Source of the DNA: an uncultured archaeon
GTDB taxonomy: Archaea; Halobacteriota; Methanosarcinia; Methanosarcinales; Methanoperedenaceae
Direction: 5' to 3'
Assembly: GCA_902386085.1 (NCBI GenBank)
Contig: CABMIA010000029.1
Location: 1-15,298, forward strand
DNA: 15,298 nucleotides
The position numbers and the translations under genes are program-made. How positions within the stretch are numbered: the stretch's first letter is position 1; each line of letters opens with the position of its first letter. The notes under the pieces were generated by a model, which was not told the origin of the DNA, did not search any database, and saw only the letters and a list, made by a program, of their open reading frames with translations. This document shows, one piece after another, positions 6,419 through 11,829 of the stretch.

Positions 6419-6997
6419 ATGAAATTATCATCCATTCAAAAAGAAAAAAAGAAAAAGAACAAGCCAAAAGAGGTCGACGATAGAAGTGCAAAAAGCATAA
6501 TGGCCGTCCTTGAAGAGGCAGGTCTCTCCGAAGACGTGCTCGTCTCCGCAGCCATGGAATTATACGTCCCCCATCCCGGAGTTGAGAACAGGGACGTGGC
6601 AGAACAGGTCTTCAAAAGGGAGCTGACCCTTGCCCTCTCAGACCCCAATCTCGCCATTTTACTTTACGCCGGAATGCTGCTTGAAAAAGCAGGAGAGAAT
6701 GGCGAGCTTCCAGGCATGAGCAAAGAAACCTTCAATAAAGACCTGACTTTTCTCATCGTTTATGAGGTAATCGGCATGAGCATAGCGAAATATATTAGCG
6801 GCGACAAGGGAATCTTTGAATATGTAAGGTTTGATAAATTAAAGCCCGGCATCCTTTCAAAACTTGGGCCTTTTATGGATGACGCAATCGCAGGGCTAAT
6901 CGGCGGTGCTTCGGCCAACATGTACACGCGCGGAAAAGATGACGGTGGAAAAGCAAGGAAAACCATTCCCCGCAAACGAGGCGGATTTGCAGGATGA
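6419..6997 (+). CDS. cobZ: CobZ-type alpha-ribazole phosphatase
   Basis: Probable archaeal alpha-ribazole-5'-phosphate phosphatase of 192 residues, a non-homologous replacement for bacterial CobC in the last steps of cobalamin synthesis. The evidence is the gene order cobZ-cobS-cobY, as expected for Methanosarcina-type clusters, and the sequence features of that family: ELYVPHPGVENRDVAEQVFKRELTLALSDPN near residues 40-70 and a hydrophobic core helix near 115-130 (LTFLIVYEVIGMSIAKY). The N-terminus is unusually basic (KEKKKKNKPKE, 9-19), as is the C-terminus (KARKTIPRKRGG). The start is set by the AGGAGG at 6406. The stop overlaps the cobS start by 4 bases, so translation is probably coupled. 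Recognised by similarity and context rather than by a catalytic motif I can prove. Confidence 0.75.
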   Translation: MKLSSIQKEKKKKNKPKEVDDRSAKSIMAVLEEAGLSEDVLVSAAMELYVPHPGVENRDVAEQVFKRELTLALSDPNLAILLYAGMLLEKAGENGELPGMSKETFNKDLTFLIVYEVIGMSIAKYISGDKGIFEYVRFDKLKPGILSKLGPFMDDAIAGLIGGASANMYTRGKDDGGKARKTIPRKRGGFAG

Positions 6998-7755
6998 GTG
7001 AATTTCTCTCTGCCCTGCGCAGCGGCTTTGGTTTCCTGACAACGATACCTGTGGGCATAAGCATGGAAGGCATCGAAAGGCTCATGAAACACCTGTATCT
7101 TTTTCCTGTTATCGGCGCCGTACTTGGCATAATACTTGCCGTGATAGCCTACATATCATCAGTGATCTTTCCTCAGATCTTAGTCTCTTTCGTGATCATC
7201 TTATCCATATACTATCTTACCGGATTCAATCATATAGACGGGCTTGCTGATTTTGGCGATGGCATAGCAGCGCACGGGACACGGGAAGAAAAGATAAAAG
7301 CCATGAGGGATACTGCGGTGGGAACCGGGGGTTTAATATTCTGCATGTTAGCGATCATAGGAATTTTCGCTGCGCTCTTTTCGATCCAGGAAAGCAATGC
7401 GGTTTTTCTTCCCTTCGCGTTAATAGCTGCTGAAACCTGCGCGAAGCAATCCATGGTCACGGTAGCGGCCTTTGGCAGGAAAATACACAAAGGTTTCGGG
7501 GCAATGACAGTGGATAATGCAAAACTCTCGGATTTTACTGCAGGAATGGTATTTTCAGGAGCGGTTTGTTTTCTTTTTCTTGGCGCCCCCGGTGTTGAGA
7601 TTTTGATAATTTCGCAGCTTGCAGCGCTATTTGTCCTTCATACTGCAAACCGGCATTTCGGCGGAGTGAGCGGCGATGTTGTAGGGGCGTCAAACGAGGT
7701 CGGAAGGCTGGCAGCGCTGCTTGTCATGGGAGGGCTTGAATGGATGCTGTTGTAA
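6994..7755 (+). CDS. cobS: CobS, adenosylcobinamide-GDP ribazoletransferase (cobalamin synthase)
   Basis: Integral membrane enzyme that joins adenosylcobinamide-GDP with alpha-ribazole or its 5'-phosphate, releasing GMP. Its 253 residues are normal for the family. The hallmark acidic motif is present at 77-95: GFNHIDGLADFGDGIAAHG, with DGLAD..D at 82-89 for metal and substrate binding. It is followed by a conserved KAMRDTAVGTGG segment. Hydrophobic membrane segments flank this (near 38-75, 112-145, 185-215 and 235-252). It starts within the cobZ stop (ATGA) and overlaps cobY by 16 bases, so the three are a translationally coupled operon for the nucleotide loop of the cofactor needed by methyltransferases. 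Confidence 0.95.
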   Translation: MSEFLSALRSGFGFLTTIPVGISMEGIERLMKHLYLFPVIGAVLGIILAVIAYISSVIFPQILVSFVIILSIYYLTGFNHIDGLADFGDGIAAHGTREEKIKAMRDTAVGTGGLIFCMLAIIGIFAALFSIQESNAVFLPFALIAAETCAKQSMVTVAAFGRKIHKGFGAMTVDNAKLSDFTAGMVFSGAVCFLFLGAPGVEILIISQLAALFVLHTANRHFGGVSGDVVGASNEVGRLAALLVMGGLEWMLL

Positions 7756-8354
7756 TGGCGGGGGGAATGGGAAGGCGGCTTGGGAAAGACGAAAAACCTC
7801 TCACAGCGCTTCTTGGAAAACCATTGATAGCCTATGTACTTGAGGCTCTGCTGGGGTCAAAAAATATCGAGCGCGTATTCGTTGCTACTTCCCCGAAAGT
7901 CAGGAGAACGACTGCGTGGCTTTCGGATTTCGGGAAGGAGCACAAGAACGTGTTTGTCATACCGGCAGCAGGTGAGGGATTTGTCAACGATATGGTTTTT
8001 GCGGTAAAAAAGGCGGGAATAAAAAGGCATGTATTGATAATAATGGCAGACCTGCCGCTTGTGACTTCTGAACTCATAGACAGGATAATACAAAAATACG
8101 GGGAAGTAAATACGCCTGCGCTTTCAGTCCACATGAGACTTGATGTGTTTACCGAACTTGGACTTCGCCCCGATACTGTTTTTCACAAAAATAACGGTCT
8201 TATAGTCCCGTGCGGGATAAATATACTGAGCGCTGACAGGATAAAAGAAGAGCAGGAGGATTATAATCTCATCCTGGATGACAGGGAGCTTGCACTTAAC
8301 GTCAATACACAGGACGATCTGGCAATATGCGAGAGATATTTATGCGAACGTTGA
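7740..8354 (+). CDS. cobY: CobY, GTP:adenosylcobinamide-phosphate guanylyltransferase
   Basis: A 204-residue nucleotidyltransferase. The N-terminal motif MDAVVMAGGMGRRLGKDEKPL (residues 1-21) is the nucleotide-binding loop with the catalytic lysine region of the MobA/GlmU-like fold. The metal-binding aspartate is in IIMADLPLVTS near residues 102-112. In archaea CobY replaces the guanylyltransferase activity of bacterial CobU, turning adenosylcobinamide phosphate plus GTP into adenosylcobinamide-GDP, the substrate of CobS. No kinase domain is present, as expected for a salvage route in which another enzyme supplies the phosphate. It overlaps the cobS end by 16 bases and ends 8 bases before a convergent gene. 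Confidence 0.92.
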   Translation: MDAVVMAGGMGRRLGKDEKPLTALLGKPLIAYVLEALLGSKNIERVFVATSPKVRRTTAWLSDFGKEHKNVFVIPAAGEGFVNDMVFAVKKAGIKRHVLIIMADLPLVTSELIDRIIQKYGEVNTPALSVHMRLDVFTELGLRPDTVFHKNNGLIVPCGINILSADRIKEEQEDYNLILDDRELALNVNTQDDLAICERYLCER

Positions 8355-8362
8355 TTTAATAT

Positions 8363-9043
8363 CTAATACTGGTTTATCCTGCGATCCTGCTTCTTTAAAG
8401 GCAAATAGATTTCACCATCTGCTCCGTCAATCTTAAAAGCACCGCCATTCCCATCCAGGTAAGCGGTATATGCAGAAATTATGGCATCAAGTTCATCGTC
8501 GGACAAAAGTCCATCACCCACGATCTCATCCAGTCCTCCTATAATGGCAAGCAATCCCTCCTGGATGATCTCCCTTCCTTTCTTTGTCTTCTTCTTCAGG
8601 TCTTCGCCCAATTGAAGTGCTCTTCTTGCCGCATAAGGATAGGCCTCTATCACCCGTGCGCCAAGCTCATTCTCGGCCCAGTCCTTAAGAGCAATGCCTT
8701 TGTTTACCCATGAACTTACCCACTCCGCGCCTGAAGGAAAGCATGGGATCCCGTGTTTCCGCAGCCGTATTTCGCATTCTCTCATAGTCCCGTGATCCGG
8801 TCTTGAAAGGGGCGCATCTATGGCAACTATTTTTGAGGCAAAATTTTCTGACATCCGGATCATGCAGGAACGGATCAATCCATCATCCGAGATTATGTGC
8901 TCTGGCTGGCTATCTATCCAGGGCTTGCCATTTTTTTCCACAAGGCAGGCCAGCCCAGTGCTTTTACGTTTCAGGCTGGTTCCCAGGTCAACACCTATGA
9001 ATAAGCTGGATTCCATAACACCGGATACATTCGATACTTTCAT
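8363..9043 (-). CDS. DUF429 family protein, RNase H-like fold
   Basis: A 226-residue protein of the DUF429 family, predicted to have an RNase H-like fold with nuclease activity (family prediction; no proven substrate). Conserved acidic positions are visible: D19 in FIGVDLGTS, D76 in VAIDAPLSRPD, and the EAYPYAARRAL segment near residues 133-143. A C-terminal DELDAIISAYTAYL helix near 186-199 is also typical. The ATG at 9043 has only a weak ribosome binding site (GGAAG); a second ATG ten codons later (9013) is a possible start, and the family motif begins just after it. It is divergent from the next gene, with only 28 bases between the starts, so the two promoters must overlap. Confidence 0.75.
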   Translation of the reverse strand: MKVSNVSGVMESSLFIGVDLGTSLKRKSTGLACLVEKNGKPWIDSQPEHIISDDGLIRSCMIRMSENFASKIVAIDAPLSRPDHGTMRECEIRLRKHGIPCFPSGAEWVSSWVNKGIALKDWAENELGARVIEAYPYAARRALQLGEDLKKKTKKGREIIQEGLLAIIGGLDEIVGDGLLSDDELDAIISAYTAYLDGNGGAFKIDGADGEIYLPLKKQDRRINQY

Positions 9044-9071
9044 ATCTAACTTCCGCTTTTATTGGTGAAAA

Positions 9072-9557
9072 ATGACAGGACGTTCGATTGATATTGCGCT
9101 CACCCAGGCAGAAGCCGGAGATGACCTTGAAATAGTCTATGAAAATGTATGTACACTTTCCACAGAGCCTGAATTGTGTTTTAACTATGCGACAACCGCA
9201 GAGCTGAAAGAATGGAAATTCCTTGAAGGATGTTTTAGTTCGTTCCTGCGGGATAAGAAAGATGTAATAATACAGGTCATTACAACATACCAGCAAAAAG
9301 AAGGGGCGGCCAGTGCCTACAATGCAGATGTGGATTATTTTAAAAAGAACAATTACGGAAGACCTGTGAAAAGCAAAAGTCTGGGCGAAGCATCTGTTTT
9401 ATTTAAGAAAAAACAAAGTGACGGTATTACGTATAACCTGCTATTTTTAAAAAATAATGTTTTTGCAGCGGTAAGCGCAAAATATAAAATCGAAAAAAGC
9501 GATAACTTAGACCATATTTTCGGACTGGCTGAAAAAATAGAGAGCAAAATCCCATGA
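9072..9557 (+). CDS. Conserved-looking hypothetical protein, soluble
   Basis: A 161-residue protein with no recognised domain, signal peptide or membrane segment. It alternates short hydrophobic strands with charged loops. The C-terminal half (SKSLGEASVLFKKKQ, then YNLLFLKNNVFAAVSAKY at about 118-135) looks like an antiparallel beta-sheet followed by a terminal amphipathic helix (LDHIFGLAEKIESKI). The start follows an in-frame TGA, and GGTGA lies 3 bases before the ATG. A T7 run at 9580-9586 probably ends the transcript. The 28-bp divergent spacing from the DUF429 gene suggests shared control, but no function can be inferred. Confidence 0.65.
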   Translation: MTGRSIDIALTQAEAGDDLEIVYENVCTLSTEPELCFNYATTAELKEWKFLEGCFSSFLRDKKDVIIQVITTYQQKEGAASAYNADVDYFKKNNYGRPVKSKSLGEASVLFKKKQSDGITYNLLFLKNNVFAAVSAKYKIEKSDNLDHIFGLAEKIESKIP

Positions 9558-9579
9558 TTTTTAAAGTCGGCAAGATATA

Positions 9580-9586
9580 TTTTTTT
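9580..9586 (+). terminator. Oligo-T transcription terminator
   Basis: Seven consecutive T in an AT-rich stretch 23 bases after the stop of the preceding gene; a typical archaeal intrinsic terminator. Confidence 0.5.
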
Positions 9587-9618
9587 AAATAAATATTGTT
9601 ATAAGCGTTTTATTAGGT

Positions 9619-9632
9619 TAATATTAAATAGT
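9619..9632 (+). promoter_or_regulatory. TATA box of the HTH-receiver gene
   Basis: TAATATTAAATAG, with a predicted start near 9655. The leader before the ATG at 9681 has no ribosome binding site. Confidence 0.4.
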
Positions 9633-9680
9633 TAATAAACGAATAGACTGTTTATTCAAAATTTTACGAGTCTAAAAATT

Positions 9681-10265
9681 ATGAGTATGCACTGGCGTGA
9701 AAAAGAATTACTTGATGCGATGAAGGCAGGAAAGCTGACGACAACCGAGATTGTGAACCGTGTGCATATGAGCAAGGTAACCGCCCTGAAATATCTTGAA
9801 TCCCTGAAAGAAAAAAACATGGTCGGATTTGATGAAATAGGTCCTACGAAAATCTGGTATTTAAAAACCGAGCAGAAAGCAATTGAAAAGAAAAGAAAAA
9901 TACTGGTCGTTGACGACGACAGGAATGTCATAACTATTATCAAAGATTCACTGGATTCCGAATTTGAGATTTTAGAAGCTGCAAATGGAAAAGAAGCGTT
10001 AGGTGTGGTTTTTGCCGAATCTCCCGACATCCTGGTTCTGGATATTATGATGCCTGGCATGGATGGCTATAAGGTATGCGAGGAATTGAAGGGACACGAA
10101 ACAACCAGGGACATCCCTATAATAATTTTATCAGCAAAAACAAATGTAGAAGATAAGCTCAGGGCAATGGAGCTTGGTATTGATGATTATTTAATAAAAC
10201 CTTTTGATCCCCGGGAGTTAAAGGCACGGATAAAAATGAGGTTGAAACCCGTATCTGATAATTAA
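9681..10265 (+). CDS. Response regulator with N-terminal HTH and C-terminal receiver domain
   Basis: A 194-residue protein. Residues 1-65 form a winged helix (LTTTEIVNRVHMSKVTALKYLESLKEKNMV); after a basic linker (KAIEKKRK) comes a full receiver domain at 72-190. The receiver has the acidic pocket D78-D80, the phospho-acceptor D121 in LVLDIMMPGMDG, the switch residue S151 (ILSA) and K173 (LIKPFDP), so it should be phosphorylatable. The order is the reverse of OmpR-type regulators: DNA binding first, receiver last. A partner kinase is not adjacent, but a large histidine kinase lies 1.5 kb downstream. The ATG at 9681 is first in frame; a second at 9687 is equally possible. It is transcribed alone, convergent with a small minus-strand gene. 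Confidence 0.88.
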   Translation: MSMHWREKELLDAMKAGKLTTTEIVNRVHMSKVTALKYLESLKEKNMVGFDEIGPTKIWYLKTEQKAIEKKRKILVVDDDRNVITIIKDSLDSEFEILEAANGKEALGVVFAESPDILVLDIMMPGMDGYKVCEELKGHETTRDIPIIILSAKTNVEDKLRAMELGIDDYLIKPFDPRELKARIKMRLKPVSDN

Positions 10266-10289
10266 ATATATCTAATAATTAAATGCAGG

Positions 10290-10312
10290 TTTGTCTCAAG
10301 GATTTGTCTCAA
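10290..10312. repeat. Short direct repeat at a convergent junction
   Basis: TTTGTCTCAA occurs twice, at 10290-10299 and 10303-10312, just after the stop of the minus-strand gene at 10316. It is short and possibly incidental. Confidence 0.3.
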
Positions 10313-10315
10313 TTC

Positions 10316-10537
10316 TTAACATCGGTCTGCACACGACGAAGCGCAGTGCACATGTAAAGCCGGGCTTATATTTATATCTTGAGAAACTTCAGCATCCGGC
10401 TGCCAGTTCACATCAGCAATGATGATACCATTGAGCCTGATGTAGAGCGATTCGATCTCCTTACCTGTAAAACCTGCTCTGAGGAGGGCCGCTCTTTCCT
10501 CCATGGATGCAAGCGCTGAATTTCCTTCCTGTTTCAT
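10316..10537 (-). CDS. Small unknown protein with a C-terminal Cys/His cluster
   Basis: A 73-residue ORF starting at an ATG with AGGGAGAG 5 bases upstream (10543-10550). A TATA-like TTTTTATATAC lies further upstream at about 10562-10572. The body is helical and charged (ALASMEERAALLRAGFTGKEIESLYIRL). The tail HVHCASSCADRC has three cysteines spaced C-x3-C-x3-C next to two histidines, which could bind a metal; this is only a guess. It lies 47 bases downstream of the next small gene on the same strand, so the two probably form an operon behind repeat copy A. Family not recognised. Confidence 0.55.
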   Translation of the reverse strand: MKQEGNSALASMEERAALLRAGFTGKEIESLYIRLNGIIIADVNWQPDAEVSQDINISPALHVHCASSCADRC

Positions 10538-10584
10538 TGCATCTCTCCCTTATTTTATTATTGTATATAAAAAATAAATTTTGA

Positions 10585-10869
10585 TTACGCTTCTATTTCC
10601 GGATAAGCGCTTATTATCATGCCTGCAGGGGTAGCGTCGATGATGTTTTCTTTTGGAATTTTGTTCTTTTCGTCAAAGTATTTTTCCTGCCAGAAGCTGA
10701 CCTCTTGCTTTGTCTCTTCAGCCGGGACATCGCTTGTACTGTGCTTTTTCTGCCACAGGCTTATCTGTTCTATAGCGAACTTTGCCCTCTGAAGGTGATT
10801 CAGACCCTGGAATTTCTTATCCACGCCGCTCACCGGGTTTTTTGTCCTCTCCTCATTTTTTCTTTCCAT
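10585..10869 (-). CDS. Small charged unknown protein, first gene behind repeat copy A
   Basis: A 94-residue soluble, highly charged protein, rich in K, E and Q. The N-terminus is basic (MERKNEERTKN), the middle probably helical (LQRAKFAIEQISLWQKKH, then EVSFWQEKYFDEKNK), and the end hydrophobic (IIDATPAGMIISAYPEIEA). The two segments SLWQKKHSTSD and SFWQEKYFDEK look like a weak internal repeat. AAAGGAGG (10876-10883) stands 6 bases before the ATG, a strong ribosome binding site. Its leader is the structured repeat copy A, with a promoter near 11013-11022. No family recognised. It and the gene at 10316 sit between a response regulator and a histidine kinase, but no functional link is shown. 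Confidence 0.65.
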   Translation of the reverse strand: MERKNEERTKNPVSGVDKKFQGLNHLQRAKFAIEQISLWQKKHSTSDVPAEETKQEVSFWQEKYFDEKNKIPKENIIDATPAGMIISAYPEIEA

Positions 10870-10875
10870 TTGATT

Positions 10876-10883
10876 TTCCTCCT
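10876..10883 (-). promoter_or_regulatory. Ribosome binding site that could pair with a leader loop
   Basis: The minus strand reads AAAGGAGG, 6 bases before the ATG at 10869. GGAGG is complementary to CCUCC in the loop of the second hairpin of copy A (minus strand, 10928-10932), so the leader could mask the site; this is inference. Confidence 0.55.
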
Positions 10884-10901
10884 TTATTGTATTTTAGGGG
10901 T

Positions 10902-11062
10902 AATGTGCCTCCCTTGCATCAGGGATTGGAGGCTGATGCAGGGGACGGGCACGATAATCCCACTCCCTGTGTCCCTTTTTATCATGACACAAACTGATAA
11001 ACGACATGTTAGTATATAAAACTTTCTAATCTATTCATTTATTTTTAAACGATATGTTAAAT
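10902..11062 (-). repeat. Repeat copy A: promoter plus double-hairpin RNA element, leader of the 10869 gene
   Basis: First of three diverged copies. Reading the minus strand: a conserved block (11023-11062), the BRE/TATA sequence GAAAGTTTTATATA (TATA 11013-11022), then two hairpins. Hairpin 1 pairs 10969-10975 (GGGACAC, one bulged A) with 10947-10952 (GTGCCC) around a 16-base purine-rich loop containing GGGAUU. Hairpin 2 pairs 10935-10944 with 10911-10920 (10-bp stem, one mismatch) around the loop AGCCUCCAAUCCCU. AAUCCC of loop 2 is perfectly complementary to GGGAUU of loop 1, allowing a kissing interaction. Blocks identical in all three copies are GGCACGATAATCCCACTCC and AAAACTTTCTAATCTATT (plus-strand spelling). 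Downstream lie the ribosome binding site and start of the small gene at 10869. Confidence 0.75.
11013..11022 (-). promoter_or_regulatory. BRE/TATA promoter of copy A
   Basis: The minus strand reads GTTTTATATA preceded by AGAAA, a near-ideal archaeal BRE plus TATA. The predicted start is near 10988, about 12 bases before hairpin 1. Copies B (11364-11373) and C (11680-11689) have GTTTTAAATA and GTTTTAAGTA at the matching place. Confidence 0.6.
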
Positions 11063-11087
11063 TCACATGTCCGTCTTGAGATATTCC

Positions 11088-11095
11088 AAAAAAAA
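11088..11095 (-). terminator. T8 run, possible terminator of the copy B transcript
   Basis: Eight A on the plus strand read as TTTTTTTT on the minus strand, upstream of the copy A promoter. A transcript from the copy B promoter would be about 250 bases long if it stopped here. Confidence 0.4.
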
Positions 11096-11136
11096 GCATT
11101 ATTTCCGCTGTTAACGGCATTTTTACATCCTTGGGT

Positions 11137-11178
11137 ACTTTGCGTTCTTCGTGGTGTGTGCCGCAAAGAGCGCAAAGT
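11137..11178. repeat. Inverted repeat ACTTTGCG..CGCAAAGT
   Basis: The arms ACTTTGCGTTCT (11137-11148) and AGAGCGCAAAGT (11167-11178) match at 11 of 12 positions around an 18-base loop. This kind of CTTTGCG palindrome looks like a dispersed intergenic repeat, not part of the modules around it. It lies between copies A and B. Confidence 0.55.
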
Positions 11179-11227
11179 GAGATTGATCATGGTCCTATAA
11201 CCAGGATTTGATTATTTCGCATTTCAT

Positions 11228-11244
11228 TTTGACAACATGTCAAA
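11228..11244. repeat. Inverted repeat TTTGACA-ACA-TGTCAAA
   Basis: Perfect 7-base arms with a 3-base centre, just downstream (minus strand) of hairpin 2 of copy B. It may be an operator or a short RNA stem. Confidence 0.4.
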
Positions 11245-11256
11245 TTGTGATTGGAG

Positions 11257-11413
11257 AATGTGCTTCCCCTGCATCAAGGATTGGAGGCTAATGCAGGGGA
11301 AAGGCACGATAATCCCACTCCTGTGTCCCTTTTATCACAACAAGTTATACAATGTTATATTAGTATTTAAAACTTTCTAATCTATTCATTCATTTTTAAA
11401 CGATATGTTAAAT
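11257..11413 (-). repeat. Repeat copy B: promoter plus double-hairpin element, possible small RNA
   Basis: Second copy, starting 355 bp after copy A. TATA at 11364-11373 (minus GTTTTAAATA). Hairpin 1 pairs 11323-11328 with 11303-11307 around a 15-base loop that includes GGGAUU. Hairpin 2 pairs 11290-11299 with 11266-11275 around AGCCUCCAAUCCUU; AAUCCU can still pair with GGGAUU through one G-U. No convincing gene follows on the minus strand before the T8 run at 11088, so a free small RNA is the simplest reading. Confidence 0.7.
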
Positions 11414-11488
11414 TTGCGCCCATTATATTTTGCATTTATTTGTCATAAAAATATTTTATCTTGCATTAGTATGCTGATATGATAATTT

Positions 11489-11521
11489 AATCCGTTTCAA
11501 TCCGTGTCATCCGCAATCTGT
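11489..11521. repeat. Degenerate short tandem repeat
   Basis: AATCCGTTTC and AATCCGTGTC stand head to tail at 11489-11508, followed by a third degenerate unit ATCCGCAATC and TGTG. It looks like a remnant of a dispersed intergenic repeat. Confidence 0.4.
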
Positions 11522-11543
11522 GTTTCTTCACATTCATATACTT

Positions 11544-11549
11544 AAAAAA
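11544..11549 (-). terminator. T6 run, possible terminator of the copy C transcript
   Basis: The minus strand reads TTTTTT about 34 bases after the end of hairpin 2 of copy C. A transcript starting near 11655 would be about 110 bases. Confidence 0.4.
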
Positions 11550-11573
11550 GCATGCCTGATATGTGATCAAGAG

Positions 11574-11728
11574 AATGTACCGCCCTCGCATCAGGAATTA
11601 TGAAGCCGACGCGGGGGACGGCACGATAATCCCACTCCTGTGCCCCTTTATCTCAACAATATGCTAAACAACATGCTAATACTTAAAACTTTCTAATCTA
11701 TTTATTCAGTTTTGAACAATATGTAAAT
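11574..11728 (-). repeat. Repeat copy C: promoter plus double-hairpin element, possible small RNA
   Basis: Third and most diverged copy, 317 bp after copy B. TATA at 11680-11689 (minus GTTTTAAGTA). Hairpin 1 is a perfect 5-bp stem, GGCAC/GTGCC (11640-11644 with 11620-11624), so the bulge of A and B is absent. Hairpin 2 pairs 11608-11617 with 11583-11592. The fifth pair is G-C here instead of T-A, a compensatory change of both bases. The loop contains AAUUCC, which can still pair with GGGAUU of loop 1 through one G-U. A T6 run follows and there is no downstream gene. Confidence 0.7.
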
Positions 11729-11770
11729 CACCAATGAACTCATAATTCGAAAGACTTTAGTAAAATAAAG

Positions 11771-11780
11771 GTTATATAAC
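11771..11780 (+). promoter_or_regulatory. TATA box of the histidine kinase gene
   Basis: GTTATATAAC; a start near 11803 leaves a leader of about 27 bases before the TTG start at 11830. No ribosome binding site is visible. Confidence 0.4.
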
Positions 11781-11829
11781 GATTGGGAGAGTAAAAAGAC
11801 TCAAAATAAAAAATTTGCGGGTTTGACCT

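Noticed and set aside
11035..11190. Minus-strand ORF of about 51 codons between copies A and B
   Set aside because: It runs through the CTTTGCG palindrome, a T8 run and the conserved upstream block of copy A, has no ribosome binding site, and its composition looks noncoding.
11530..11580. Plus-strand promoter (CTTAAAAAAG) for copy C
   Set aside because: It is not conserved in copies A and B, and the same bases serve better as the T6 run on the minus strand.
10902..11728. CRISPR array or integron attC sites for the three repeats
   Set aside because: Units are 155-161 bp, diverged, and separated by 160-195 bp; there are no cas or integrase genes, and copy C lacks the GTTRRRY-like end seen in A and B.
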